From Candidatus Binatia bacterium (GTDB lineage: Bacteria > Desulfobacterota > Binatia > UBA12015): 64,000 bases of DNA. The notes beneath the pieces were generated by a model. It was not told the DNA's origin and did not search any database. It saw only the letters and a program-made list of their open reading frames with translations. Positions within the stretch are counted from its first letter, which is position 1. Each line of letters opens with the position of its first letter. The stretch is taken from assembly GCA_036563615.1 (NCBI GenBank), contig DATCMB010000023.1:186001-250000 (forward strand). The letters run 5' to 3'. Of this stretch, positions 15,156 through 24,327 are shown in pieces. Both the position numbers and the translations under genes were made by a program.

Positions 15156-17705
15156 ATGACCTACGGACACTCGAGAACGCTCCTCGCCGCGCGGCAGGGT
15201 CGCGCGCGCTTCGTGCGGACGCTCGCCGCCGTCGCGCTCCTCGTCGCGGACGTAGCCGTCGCGACCGACGGACGCGCCGAGGTGCCGAGCAGCGCCAGCG
15301 TCGTCGCGGGTCCGCTCACGGCGCGCGTCGAGGCGAATCCGTTCCGCCTCGTCTTCGAGGACGCGCGCGGCGTGCTGCTCGCCGACGCGCCGACGAGCGA
15401 CGCGGCGTTTGCCGGCACGCTCGGCTTCCGCGTCGATGACGGTTGGCGGCACGCGACGCAGGCGACGCGCATCCTGCAGCGCAACCAGCGCGCCCTGCGC
15501 GCGGCGCTCGCGACCGACGATCCCGCGGGGCGCACGCTCGCGCTACACGTCGAGGCGGAAGGCGACGGCGTCATCGCGGTGACGATGGAGATCGAGGGCT
15601 CGTCGGCCGACGTGCGCGCGCTCGGCGCCGCCTGGGCCGCGCGCGACGGCGAGCGCTTCTTCGGCTTCGGTGAGCGCGCGAACGCCGTCGAGCACCGCGG
15701 CGCGGACGTCGAGAGCTACGTCTCGGACGGGCCGTACCAGGAGGACGAGTACCCGCTGATGGAGGAGCTGCTGCCTCCGGTGGGCTTCCGACCGCGGCTC
15801 GACGCGACGTACTTCCCGATGCCGTGGCTGCTGTCGTCCGCGGGCTACGGCGTGCTCGTGACCAACGACGACACGACCTACCACCACCTCGCGAGCGAGC
15901 GCGCCGACGCGTGGAGCTTCGAGGTGCAGGGCGCTCCGGACGACGAGGTCGTGGCACCGCTGCCCGCGCCACGCGAGCTGCGCTTCCTCGTCTTCGCGGG
16001 GCCGCGTCCGGCGGACGTCCTCGAGCGCTTCACGCGCGTCGTCGGACGGCAGCCCGAGCTCGAGGCCGCGTGGCCGTTCGGACCGTGGTTCCAGCCCGGC
16101 GGCTCGGTCGACCAGCAGGTCGAGCAGGTCGCGGCGCTGCGCGAGGCCGACGCGCCGCTCTCGGTCGCGCAGACCTACCTGCACTACCTGCCGTGCGGCG
16201 CGAACCGGGCGCGCGAGCCGGAGCGCACCTCGCGCCTGCACGAGCTCGGCGTCGCGGTGACGACCTACTTCAACCCGATGCTCTGCCAGGACTACACGGA
16301 CGCCTTCCGTCACGCGACGCGCACGCGCGCGCTGCTCCTCGACCAGGCCGGCGATCCTTATCTTTACACCTACTTCACGACGCGGCCGTTCATCGTCGGG
16401 CAGTACGACTTCTCGTTCGGACCCGGGCGACGCGCGTTCCACAACCTGCTGTCGCTCGCGGTGGCCGACGGCCACGACGGCTGGATGGAGGACTTCGGCG
16501 AGTACACGCCGCTCGACGCGCGCGCGCACGACGGCCGCCGCGGCTCGGCCGCGCACAACCGCTTCGTGGTCGACTACCACTGCGCGGCCTGGGACTTCGC
16601 GCGCAAGCAGCGTCGTCCGATCGTGCGCTACCAGCGCTCGGGCTGGACGGGTGTCGCGCCGTGCGCGCAGGTCGTGTGGGGCGGCGACCCGACGACCGAC
16701 TGGGGCTACGACGGCCTCGCCTCGACGGTGCGCGCGGGGCTCGGCATGGGGCTCTCCGGCATCGGCGTCTGGGGCTCGGACATCGGCGGCTTCTTCTCCT
16801 TCAACGGACGCCTGCTCACCGACGAGCTGCTGATCCGCTGGGTGCAGGTCGGGCTCGTGTCGGGCGTCATGCGGACGCAGCGCGACGGGATCGCGGTCCC
16901 GAGCTACGACCGGCCGCAGGTCGAGGACCCGCAGAACATCGGCATCTGGCGGCGCTACGCGAAGCTGCGCACGCAGCTCTACCCGTACGTCGCCGAGGTC
17001 GCCGCGGAGTACCGGCGAAGCGGCCTGCCGATGATGCGCCACCTGGTGCTCGCCTACCCGGACGATCCGCGCGTGCTCGACATCGACGACCAGATCCTGT
17101 TCGGCTCCGACCTGCTCGCCGCACCCGTGCTCGAGCCGGGCGCGCGCACGCGCCGTCTGTATCTGCCCGCCGGCGAGTGGATCGACTTCTGGCGCAGCGT
17201 GCGCTTCGTCGAGGCGGACGGCTCGTTCGAGCCGGTCGGCGCGGAGGTGCTCGACGGCGGGCGCGACGTCGAGGTGCCCGCTCCGCTCGAGGAGCTGCCG
17301 CTCTTCGTGCGTGCGGGCGCGATGCTCGTCCTGCTGCCGCCCGACGTCGACACGCTCGCCGACTACGGCGCGGGAACGCCCGGCATCGTGCGCCTCGCCG
17401 ACCGCCGCGGCGAGCGCCGCATCCTCGCGTTCCCGCGCGGCGAGTCGACGACGCGCTTCGAGCGCGGACGGCTTGCGTCGCGCGAGGCCGCGGACGGCTG
17501 GCGGCTCGAGATCGAGGCGCCGAACGTGCGCTGGAAGATCGCTGCGACGCTGTCGTCGCTCGAGCGTCCGTTCACGCCGTGCGCCGTCGAGTGGAGCGGA
17601 CGCAAGCTCGCGCCGGGGTTGTGGTCGTACGATGCGGCGAGCGGCGTGCTGCACGCGGAGGTCGCGGGCACGGGGACGCTGGTCGTGCGCCGCACGTGTG
17701 GCTGA
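15156..17705 (+). CDS. Exported GH31-family alpha-glycosidase
   Basis: 849 aa. The N-terminus has a basic region, a hydrophobic stretch (TLAAVALLVADVAVA) and GRAEV, a plausible signal peptide. The N-terminal beta-sandwich with GFGERANAVEHRG and TYFPMPWLLSSAGYGVL is typical of GH31. The nucleophile is D446 in GWMEDFGE, and the likely acid/base is D511 in VVWGGD. SDIGGFF and a C-terminal beta domain (LYLPAGEWIDFW) follow. It should hydrolyse alpha-glycosidic bonds outside the cytoplasm. GH31 includes alpha-glucosidases, alpha-xylosidases and sulfoquinovosidases; WMEDFGEYTPLD is close to the YihQ-type motif, but the sulfoquinovose-binding pattern is not evident, so the substrate is open. Confidence 0.9.
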   Translation: MTYGHSRTLLAARQGRARFVRTLAAVALLVADVAVATDGRAEVPSSASVVAGPLTARVEANPFRLVFEDARGVLLADAPTSDAAFAGTLGFRVDDGWRHATQATRILQRNQRALRAALATDDPAGRTLALHVEAEGDGVIAVTMEIEGSSADVRALGAAWAARDGERFFGFGERANAVEHRGADVESYVSDGPYQEDEYPLMEELLPPVGFRPRLDATYFPMPWLLSSAGYGVLVTNDDTTYHHLASERADAWSFEVQGAPDDEVVAPLPAPRELRFLVFAGPRPADVLERFTRVVGRQPELEAAWPFGPWFQPGGSVDQQVEQVAALREADAPLSVAQTYLHYLPCGANRAREPERTSRLHELGVAVTTYFNPMLCQDYTDAFRHATRTRALLLDQAGDPYLYTYFTTRPFIVGQYDFSFGPGRRAFHNLLSLAVADGHDGWMEDFGEYTPLDARAHDGRRGSAAHNRFVVDYHCAAWDFARKQRRPIVRYQRSGWTGVAPCAQVVWGGDPTTDWGYDGLASTVRAGLGMGLSGIGVWGSDIGGFFSFNGRLLTDELLIRWVQVGLVSGVMRTQRDGIAVPSYDRPQVEDPQNIGIWRRYAKLRTQLYPYVAEVAAEYRRSGLPMMRHLVLAYPDDPRVLDIDDQILFGSDLLAAPVLEPGARTRRLYLPAGEWIDFWRSVRFVEADGSFEPVGAEVLDGGRDVEVPAPLEELPLFVRAGAMLVLLPPDVDTLADYGAGTPGIVRLADRRGERRILAFPRGESTTRFERGRLASREAADGWRLEIEAPNVRWKIAATLSSLERPFTPCAVEWSGRKLAPGLWSYDAASGVLHAEVAGTGTLVVRRTCG

Positions 17706-17752
17706 CGTCGCGCCGTCGCTGACGTCGAGCGGCGGCTCGTGCCCACGGGCTC

Positions 17753-17790
17753 GCGCGCGGACGCTTCGCGACGCCGCGGCGTCCGCGCGT
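17753..17790. terminator. Bidirectional terminator-like hairpin
   Basis: A perfect 11-bp stem, CGCGCGGACGC (17754-17764) with its complement at 17779-17789, plus a terminal G-T pair, encloses a 14-nt GC-rich loop. It lies between the convergent GH31 and methyltransferase genes. The heptamer CGTCAAG, extended to CGTCAAGCAT, follows at 17795-17804. Confidence 0.6.
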
Positions 17791-17814
17791 CCTGCGTCAA
17801 GCATAATCGCAGGA

Positions 17815-18588
17815 TCAAGAGCGTCGTGCGACCAGCAGCAGGTTGCGCGCGAGTATCCGACCGGCGACGCCGCCGACGCGGCGCTCGAGCGCCTGCGACA
17901 GCGTGAAGGATGGTAGCGTCCGCGCGCCGAGCTGCAGGTGGAAGCCGTACGGGCGGACGCGCTCGACGGCGAAGCCCGCGTCCGCGAGCGCGCGCGCGAT
18001 CTCGCGGTAGGCGTAGGGGCGCACCGGATCGCCCGCGGCTTCGCGTGACGGCCCGAGCAGCGTGACGAAGCGCTCGGCGCGGCGCAGCAGGCTTGCGCGG
18101 TTGGTGATCGTCAAGACGAAGACGCCGCCCGGACGCAGCACGCGCGCCGCCTCGCGCACGAGCGGCGTCGCGTCGCGCAGACAGCCGAGCAGCGACACCG
18201 CGGCGACGCCGGCGACGCTGCGGGCGCGGAGCGGCAGCGCCTCGGCGCGCGCGACCACGAGCACCGGACGCGGAGCACCACTCGCGGCGCTGCTGGTCTC
18301 GCGGCGCCCGCGCGCGAGCCGCAGCATGCGCACGTCGTGGTCGATGCCGACGACCGGTCCGAGCGCGGCGAGGATCGCCGTCAGGTGGCCGCCGCCGCAG
18401 CCGAGGTCGAGCCACGGCGCAGCGGAAGCGTCGCCTGCGGCGCCGCTTCGCCGCGCGACCCACTCCTCGCGCGCGAGCTCCATGCCGCGGCGGAAGATCC
18501 AGGTCGCCGGGCCCGCGTCGGCGCCGTCGTGGAGGAGACCCCAGACCTCGGGATCGAAGCGGTCGCGGTAGGGATTCGGCGCGTGCAT
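17815..18588 (-). CDS. Class I SAM-dependent methyltransferase
   Basis: 257 aa. The start is the ATG at 18588, which overlaps the upstream TGA (ATGA). Motif I is LDLGCGGGHLTAIL near residues 60-73, followed by the acidic turn GIDHDVRMLRLARG. The post-motif region LRPGGVFVLTITNRASLL is that of type-11/25 Rossmann methyltransferases. The C-terminus (GRILARNLLLVARR) matches many lipid or small-molecule methyltransferases. It is the third gene of an operon with a PaaK-like adenylating enzyme and a binding protein, which suggests methylation of an activated carboxylate-derived metabolite. The substrate is unknown. Confidence 0.85.
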   Translation of the reverse strand: MHAPNPYRDRFDPEVWGLLHDGADAGPATWIFRRGMELAREEWVARRSGAAGDASAAPWLDLGCGGGHLTAILAALGPVVGIDHDVRMLRLARGRRETSSAASGAPRPVLVVARAEALPLRARSVAGVAAVSLLGCLRDATPLVREAARVLRPGGVFVLTITNRASLLRRAERFVTLLGPSREAAGDPVRPYAYREIARALADAGFAVERVRPYGFHLQLGARTLPSFTLSQALERRVGGVAGRILARNLLLVARRS

Positions 18589-20159
18589 CACCGCGCGACC
18601 TGCCGCACGACGCGCGGCAGCTTGGCGCTCGGCGCGAGCTCGGGATCCGCCGCGACGATCTGCAGCACGTCCGCGTCGCGCCACAGACGCGCCGCGATCG
18701 CGCCCGCCGGGTCGCGTCGCGCGAGCTCGGCGAGGATGCGCTCGGCGACGTGGTCGGCGCGAAACGCGCCCACGCTCGGGCTCAGCTTGACGACGAGGCG
18801 TCCGAGCCCGCGCTCGTCGCGCTGGTCGACGAGCTGGTAGGCGTCGGGGGCGCCGCCGAGTTCCTCGACCACGGCGCCGATCGCGTCGTCGAGGATCGCG
18901 TGCGCGATCGTCACGCCCTCGAAGGTGAGCTTGTCGTCGCTGCGCACGCCGGACACCGTGAGCTCGAGCCCGAGCTCGCCGAACGGGCAGCCGCAGGTGC
19001 GGCGCTCGAGACGACCCGCGTCGCCCAGGTCGGCGTTGAGCAGCACCTTGCCGCTCGCGGGCGAGAGCGTCGTGAACAGCAGCGGCGCGACGCCATCGGC
19101 CGCGTGTGTGCCGTCCGCGCTCGGGATCACGGCGAGCCGGTCGGCGTAGACGTGCATGCGATCGGGAGCGTCGTCGCCGGCGTGACGGCAGCTGCCCGCG
19201 ACGAGGCCGGTCTCGGTCGTCACGTAGCGCGCGTGCACGCGCGCGCCGCTTGCGCGGACGAACGCCGTGCGGCGCGGGCTCAGCGCCTCGCCGCCGGCGA
19301 GCACGACGCAGCCGCCGAGGTCGAGGCCGCTCTCGCGGGCCGCCGCCGCGACCCGCACGGCGGAGGTCGCGAACGCCTTCAGCACCGCGCCGCCGCGCTG
19401 GTCGCGGGCGCGGGCGAGCCAGCGTGCGACCCGCGTGGCGTCGGCGCTGCCGGTGGGCTCGATGCGCGGCACGCGCAGCCCCTGCGCGCGCGCTCCGAGG
19501 CGCAGGAAGGCGAGCCCCGCGGCTTCCGTCGCCGGTGGCGCGAGGTGCGAGAACCAGCGCTCGGGCGCGCGGCGAAACTTGAGCTCGACGAGCAGGTTGT
19601 GCATGCCCGAGATGCTGGGCGGGCCAGGCAGCCAGAACGCGCCCGGGAGCTCGGACGCGTCGTGCGCCGCGTAGAGCAGGGCCTCGTTGGCCGCCTCCTC
19701 GGCGAAGAAGTCCCAGCCGTAGAGGACGCGCGACGTGCTGCCGCGGCTGCCGCTCGTCTTGCCGACGAGGCCGCCGCCGAGGAGCGGGTTGTCGAAGCTC
19801 GCCTGCGTCACGTGCAGCTCGAGACCCGGGCGGCGGATCGGGCGCCGACCCTTCACCTCGTCGAGCGTCAAGTACACGCCGGCGTCGCGCAGCGCGGCGA
19901 GCGTCCGCTCGAGACGGTCGCGGCGCACCGCGCGCTCGAGCTCGCCCTGACCGCAGCCGGCCCAGAGCAGGAGTGCGCGCAGCGGGCTCTCGGGCCAGGC
20001 GTAGATCAGCTCGCGCGCGCAGCCGAGAAAGCGCTCCTCGCGCTCGGCGAGGCGCTCGCGCAGCCGGTCGCGCGCCGACGCCTCGTCGAGCGGCGTCCGC
20101 AGGTAGGAAAGGTAGCCGCCCGCGAGGCGCGCGAGGCGGCGCGCACGCTCGAGCTGCAC
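18588..20159 (-). CDS. PaaK-like adenylate-forming enzyme (phenylacetate-CoA ligase superfamily)
   Basis: 523 aa. The ATP-binding loop KTSGSRGSTSRVLY lies near residues 134-147, and GGEALSPRRTAFV, YVTTETGLVAGSC and FTTLSP...LLNADLGDAGRLERRTCGCPFGELG follow the order found in PaaK/CapK-type ANL enzymes. CGCPFGELG replaces the usual C-x-CGR-T zinc or metal region. The C-terminal small domain is present. It probably activates a carboxylic acid as an acyl-adenylate and then a thioester. It starts 78 bp after the binding-protein stop and overlaps the methyltransferase start by ATGA, so the three genes form one operon. The product is unknown; no PKS or carrier protein is visible. Confidence 0.82.
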   Translation of the reverse strand: MQLERARRLARLAGGYLSYLRTPLDEASARDRLRERLAEREERFLGCARELIYAWPESPLRALLLWAGCGQGELERAVRRDRLERTLAALRDAGVYLTLDEVKGRRPIRRPGLELHVTQASFDNPLLGGGLVGKTSGSRGSTSRVLYGWDFFAEEAANEALLYAAHDASELPGAFWLPGPPSISGMHNLLVELKFRRAPERWFSHLAPPATEAAGLAFLRLGARAQGLRVPRIEPTGSADATRVARWLARARDQRGGAVLKAFATSAVRVAAAARESGLDLGGCVVLAGGEALSPRRTAFVRASGARVHARYVTTETGLVAGSCRHAGDDAPDRMHVYADRLAVIPSADGTHAADGVAPLLFTTLSPASGKVLLNADLGDAGRLERRTCGCPFGELGLELTVSGVRSDDKLTFEGVTIAHAILDDAIGAVVEELGGAPDAYQLVDQRDERGLGRLVVKLSPSVGAFRADHVAERILAELARRDPAGAIAARLWRDADVLQIVAADPELAPSAKLPRVVRQVAR

Positions 20160-20237
20160 CGGCTCACCCCGGAAGCGGGCGCGGGCGTGACGGCTCGTGC
20201 CGCTCGACGACCTGCGCCGTACGCTCGCCCGCCCGCC

Positions 20238-21104
20238 TCATCCGCCGGCTGCGGCGTGCTCGGTGCAGCAAGCGTCGAGGAAGCTCAGGTCGGCGTAGCC
20301 CGACGGGATGCGCTCGAGGTAGCCGAGGCGCACCATCAAGCTCAAGATCTCGTCCATCGCCGACTGGTTGCGGATCGCGTCGGGGTGCGGCCGGTTGCGC
20401 TCGAGCGCGCTCGCGATGAAGCGCGCGTCGACGCCGATGTAGCGCGACGCGATCTCGGCCGACTCCGCGGGGTGCTCCGCGACGAAGCGGGTCGCACGCA
20501 CGAAGCCGCGCACGACCGCGGCGACGGTGGCGGGATCCTCGTCGCGCTGCGCGACGGTGGTGGTCAGCGAGCAGCCGGGGGCGCCGGACCAGACGTCGCC
20601 GGTGCGCCGCACGATGCGTCCGACGTCGAGCATCTCCATCATCGTCGCGTACGGCTCGACCATCGACGCCGCGTCCGTGCCCTGGCCGAACAGCGAGATG
20701 ATCGCGCCGTCGCCCGACGGCTGGCGGAGGATCTCGACGTCGCGCCAGCCGAGGCCCTCGATGAGCGCCATCGCGGTCAGGTCCTTCATCCCGCCGCGCA
20801 GCGGCACGGTGACGCGCGCGACGTCGCGCAGCTCGACACCGCTGCGCACGACGACGGCGGCCTCCTCGTGGCCCGAGCCGCAGACGACGAGCATCGGCAC
20901 GTCGCCGCCCGCGGCGACGCGCGTCCACGGGATCACCGCGAACTGGCTCTCGCCCGACGCGAGCTTGCGCGGCACCATCCACGCGGTGGGCTCGACCTCG
21001 AGCACCGAGTCGATTCCCTCGGACGCGAACATTCCCTTCTCGTGGGCGACGTAGGCCGGGATCTGGCATACGCCGCGCAGCAGCGAGAGCTTCACCTGCT
21101 TCAT
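20238..21104 (-). CDS. NMT1/SsuA-like periplasmic-binding-fold protein lacking a signal peptide
   Basis: 288 aa from the ATG at 21104, with GGGAGG upstream. The fold signature is that of NMT1/THI5/SsuA substrate-binding proteins: LLRGVCQIPAYVAHEKGMFASEGIDSVL, SGESQFAVIPWTRV, SMVEPYATMMEM and ATRFVAEHPAESAEIASRYIGV. No signal peptide or lipobox precedes the mature-like sequence, and extending to the TTG at 21125 adds none. No permease or ATPase gene is nearby. It may therefore be a cytoplasmic ligand-binding or enzyme-like member rather than a transporter subunit (inference). It is the first gene of the operon with the PaaK-like enzyme and the methyltransferase. Confidence 0.78.
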   Translation of the reverse strand: MKQVKLSLLRGVCQIPAYVAHEKGMFASEGIDSVLEVEPTAWMVPRKLASGESQFAVIPWTRVAAGGDVPMLVVCGSGHEEAAVVVRSGVELRDVARVTVPLRGGMKDLTAMALIEGLGWRDVEILRQPSGDGAIISLFGQGTDAASMVEPYATMMEMLDVGRIVRRTGDVWSGAPGCSLTTTVAQRDEDPATVAAVVRGFVRATRFVAEHPAESAEIASRYIGVDARFIASALERNRPHPDAIRNQSAMDEILSLMVRLGYLERIPSGYADLSFLDACCTEHAAAGG

Positions 21105-21301
21105 GCCCGAGCCTCCCCTCGCCAAGCGCGTTGGCGCCTCACTCTTCCCGAGTGACGCGCGCGAAGCGAGAGGGCGCGCCGCTCGGACGCCGGCGCCGGT
21201 CGCGGTTGCGCTCTCCGCACCCGTACGCCATGCTCGCGCGCTCCCGCTGAACGAGTCCCCGGCAACGTTCCCCGCGCCGGGCCAGCACGGAAGGCGTCGT
21301 C

Positions 21302-23215
21302 ATGTCCCGTATCCCTCGTCTCTCGCTCCGCACGGCCCGCGCCGTGCTCGCCGCTGGCGTCGCCTGCGTCGTGCTGGCGGCGTGTGGCGGTCACGGCTCT
21401 TCCGGTTTCGCGCCGGGCACGGAGCCCGGACCCGATCCGGGTCCGGGCTCGCCCGCGTGCGAGGGCGGCGAGAGCTTCGCGAGCACGTTCGAGGCGATCC
21501 AGCAGGTGATCTTCGAGAAGCGCGGCTGCACGCAGGACGTCTGCCACGGCAGCGGCGCGTCCGGCGGGCTGCAGCTCACGCGCGACGTCGCCTACCGGAA
21601 CCTGTTCGAGGCGCCGTCGCTCGGCAGCCCGCTCCGTCGCGTCGTGCCCGGCGACAACGACCGCAGCTACCTGTGGCTCAAGCTCGCGGCGGCGACGCGT
21701 CCCGGCACCGTCGACATCGGCGGCGCGCCGATGCCGCTCGGCCTCGAGCCGCTGACCGAGAACGAGCTCGAGGCGCTGCGCATCTGGATCTACGCCGGCG
21801 CGCCGGAGACCGGGACCGTGATCGGCACCGAGGGTCTCCTCGACGCGTGCCTGCCCGAGCCCGAGCCGATCACCATCAAGCCGCTCGATCCGCCGCCGCC
21901 GGGCGAGGGCGTGCAGCTCGTCATGCCGCCGTGGCTGCTGCCGGCCAACAGCGAGCACGAGGTGTGCTTCGCGTCGTACTACGACCTCACCGATCAGGTG
22001 CCCGAGCAGTACCGCGACCCGAGCGGGCAGTACTTCCGCTTCAAGGCGAGCGAGCTGCGTCAGGACCCGCAGAGCCACCACCTCATCCTGAACTACTCGC
22101 GCGTGCCGGTGGAGGACATCCACCACCCGGCCTTCGGCCCGTGGACGTGCAAGGGCGGCGAGCGCGCGGGCGAGCCGTGCGAGCCGACGGACCTGACGTC
22201 GTGCGGCAGCGGGCTCTGCGCGACCGAGTACCGCGACGGCTTCACCTGCACCGGCTTCGGACCACCGGTGCAAGGCGGCGTGGCGAGCATCCAGATCGGC
22301 GGCGCGCAGCAGGCGCAGCAGACGACGGAGTACGTCGACGGCGTGTTCGCGCAGATTCCGCTGAAGGGAATCCTCTACTGGAACTCGCACGCGTTCAACT
22401 TGACGAAGTCCGACCACCTGATGAACGCGCGCCTCAACTACTGGTTCGCGGAGCCCGAGGAGCAGCGTCACCCGGTGCGCGGGATCTTCGACGTGAGCCG
22501 CATCTTCTCCGCGAACGCCGCACCCTTCACGACGCAGACGCTCTGCCACGACCACGTGCTCCCGAAGGGGGCGCGGCTCTTCGGCCTCTCGTCGCACACG
22601 CACCAGCGCGGCAAGCACTTCACCGTCGACCTGCCCGACGGCACGCGCATCTACGAGAGCTTCGTCTACAACGACCCGCTCGCCGCGGTTTACGATCCGC
22701 CGCTGATCTTCGACTCGCCGAACCCGGCCGAGCGCACGCTGCGCTACTGCTCGCTGTTCAACAACGGCGTCAAGGAAGACGGCTCGCCCGATCCCGAGAC
22801 GGTGACGCGCTTCTCGCGTCTGCCGGCGAGCGTCTTCATCCCCGGCGTGCCGGGACGCTGCAACCCGGTCGCGTGCGCCGAAGGCAAGGTCGGCGCGCCG
22901 TGCAGCGGCGTCGGCGACGACGCCACGTGCGACACGTCCCCCGGCGCGGGCGACGGCTTCTGCGACGCCTGTCGCATCACCGGCGGCGAGAGCACGGAGA
23001 ACGAGATGTTCATCCTGCTCGGGCAGTACTACGTGCCCGACGAGGATCCCGACGCCGAGGGACCGCGGCCGGGGCAGATCGGTGCGCTCGCGTCTGCGAG
23101 CGCGGCGCGGCGCTCGGACTTCGTCGGCTTCGCGGTGCCGCCGGCGCAGGGCTGCGCGTCGTCGCACGCGGGGCACGCCGACCCGGCGGGGCACGCGGCG
23201 CACACGGGACACTGA
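21302..23215 (+). CDS. Lipoprotein with cytochrome-like CxxxxCH segment and PHM-like copper monooxygenase domain (paralog 2)
   Basis: 637 aa, clearly paralogous along its whole length to the product of 10450-12381. The lipobox is VLAAC. The cytochrome-like segment has C76-x4-C81-H82 (GCTQDVCHGS) and GAPMPLGLEPLTENELEALRIWIYAGAP. Putative Cu ligands are H259-H260 (QSHHLIL), H363 (WNSHAFN), H432-x-H434 (SHTHQRGK) and M569 (TENEMFILLG). The Cys-rich insertions are kept (CEPTDLTSCGSGLC, CSGVGDDATC). The tail is again His-rich (HAGHADPAGHAAHTGH). Conservation of every motif in both copies argues that both are functional. It is transcribed divergently from the binding-protein operon. Membrane-anchored and facing the periplasm or cell surface; the substrate is unknown. 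Confidence 0.72.
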   Translation: MSRIPRLSLRTARAVLAAGVACVVLAACGGHGSSGFAPGTEPGPDPGPGSPACEGGESFASTFEAIQQVIFEKRGCTQDVCHGSGASGGLQLTRDVAYRNLFEAPSLGSPLRRVVPGDNDRSYLWLKLAAATRPGTVDIGGAPMPLGLEPLTENELEALRIWIYAGAPETGTVIGTEGLLDACLPEPEPITIKPLDPPPPGEGVQLVMPPWLLPANSEHEVCFASYYDLTDQVPEQYRDPSGQYFRFKASELRQDPQSHHLILNYSRVPVEDIHHPAFGPWTCKGGERAGEPCEPTDLTSCGSGLCATEYRDGFTCTGFGPPVQGGVASIQIGGAQQAQQTTEYVDGVFAQIPLKGILYWNSHAFNLTKSDHLMNARLNYWFAEPEEQRHPVRGIFDVSRIFSANAAPFTTQTLCHDHVLPKGARLFGLSSHTHQRGKHFTVDLPDGTRIYESFVYNDPLAAVYDPPLIFDSPNPAERTLRYCSLFNNGVKEDGSPDPETVTRFSRLPASVFIPGVPGRCNPVACAEGKVGAPCSGVGDDATCDTSPGAGDGFCDACRITGGESTENEMFILLGQYYVPDEDPDAEGPRPGQIGALASASAARRSDFVGFAVPPAQGCASSHAGHADPAGHAAHTGH

Positions 23216-23280
23216 GGATCGGGGCCGTCACGCGCCGCGCGCCTTGCAGGCGCGTCCGAGGCCGCTAGCATTCCCGCGCC

Positions 23281-24327
23281 ATGCCGGCGCCGGAACGCGT
23301 GCTGCTCGTTCGCCTGAGCGCGATCGGCGACGTCGTCAACGTGCTTCCGGCGCTGACGCTGCTGCGCCGCGCGCTGCCGCAGGCGTTCATCGGCTTCGCG
23401 GTCGAGGACCGCGCGAAGGACGTGATCGTCGGCCACCCGTTCGTCGACCGCGTGCACGTCTTTCCGCGCCGTCGCTGGCGCGAGATGCTGCGCCGACCGA
23501 GTCCGAGCGGCTGGGCGCAGCTCGCGCGCGAGGTGCGCGCCTACGCGCGCGAGATCCGGGACGAGCGCTACGACGTCGTGCTCGACGAGCAGAGCAACCT
23601 GAAAGGCGCCGTGCACGCGCTCGCGAGCCGGGCGCCGCGCCGCATCGGCTTCGCGCGCGGCCACGACTACGAGCTCAACCATCTGCTGTCGACGGAGCAG
23701 GTGACGCCGCCGGCATCGCGTCCGCACCGGGTCGACAAGTTCGTCTCGCTGCTCGGCGCGCTCGGCATCGACGGCGACGCGCGCGAGTACGTCCTGCCGC
23801 ACGACGCCGCCGCCGCGGAGCGCGTCCGAAGCTACTTGACGCAGTCCGGGCTCGGAGCCAAGGCGTACGTCGTGCTCCATCCCGGGACCAGCGACCACGG
23901 CGCGGAGAAGCGCTGGCCGCCGGAGCGCTTCGCGGCGCTCGCGCGGCTCGTGGGTGAGCGGCTCGGACGTCCGGTGCTCGTGACCTGGGGGCCGGGCGAG
24001 GAGCCGCTCGCGCAGAAGGTCGCCGAGCTCTCGGGTGGTGCGGCGCGCGTGGCGCCACGGACGGAGTCGCTGCTCGAGCTCGTCGAGCTGATCCGCGGTG
24101 CAGCGGTTTTCGTGTCCGCCGACACCGGTCCGATGCACCTCGCGGTCGCAGCCGGCGTGACGTGCGTGGCGCTCTTCGGACCGAAGGATCCGGCAATCTA
24201 CGGACCGTACGGCGCGCAGCACGTCGTCGTGCGCCCGTCCGGTCCTGCGGCGAATGGACGCTCGATGCTCGGCATCGCGCCGGAGGACGTGTTCGCCGCC
24301 GTCGCGGCGAAGGTCGCGCCCGCATGA
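23281..24327 (+). CDS. Glycosyltransferase family 9 (LPS heptosyltransferase-like)
   Basis: 348 aa. The GT9 N-terminus VLLVRLSAIGDVVNVLPALTLLRRALP and C-terminal SADTGPMHLAVAAGVTCVALFGPKDPAIYGPYG are diagnostic of the WaaC/WaaF group, which transfers ADP-heptose to the LPS inner core on the cytoplasmic face of the inner membrane. VLHPGTSDHGAEKRWPPERFAAL provides the nucleotide-sugar site. Which heptosyltransferase it is cannot be told from sequence alone. It starts 65 bp after the lipoprotein stop and overlaps the next gene by ATGA. Its presence implies an LPS-bearing outer membrane. Confidence 0.88.
   Translation: MPAPERVLLVRLSAIGDVVNVLPALTLLRRALPQAFIGFAVEDRAKDVIVGHPFVDRVHVFPRRRWREMLRRPSPSGWAQLAREVRAYAREIRDERYDVVLDEQSNLKGAVHALASRAPRRIGFARGHDYELNHLLSTEQVTPPASRPHRVDKFVSLLGALGIDGDAREYVLPHDAAAAERVRSYLTQSGLGAKAYVVLHPGTSDHGAEKRWPPERFAALARLVGERLGRPVLVTWGPGEEPLAQKVAELSGGAARVAPRTESLLELVELIRGAAVFVSADTGPMHLAVAAGVTCVALFGPKDPAIYGPYGAQHVVVRPSGPAANGRSMLGIAPEDVFAAVAAKVAPA

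Noticed and set aside
23238..23254. CGCGCC/GGCGCG hairpin downstream of the second copper lipoprotein as a terminator
   Set aside because: Only a 6-bp stem, and the next gene starts 27 bp further on the same strand. Too weak to call.
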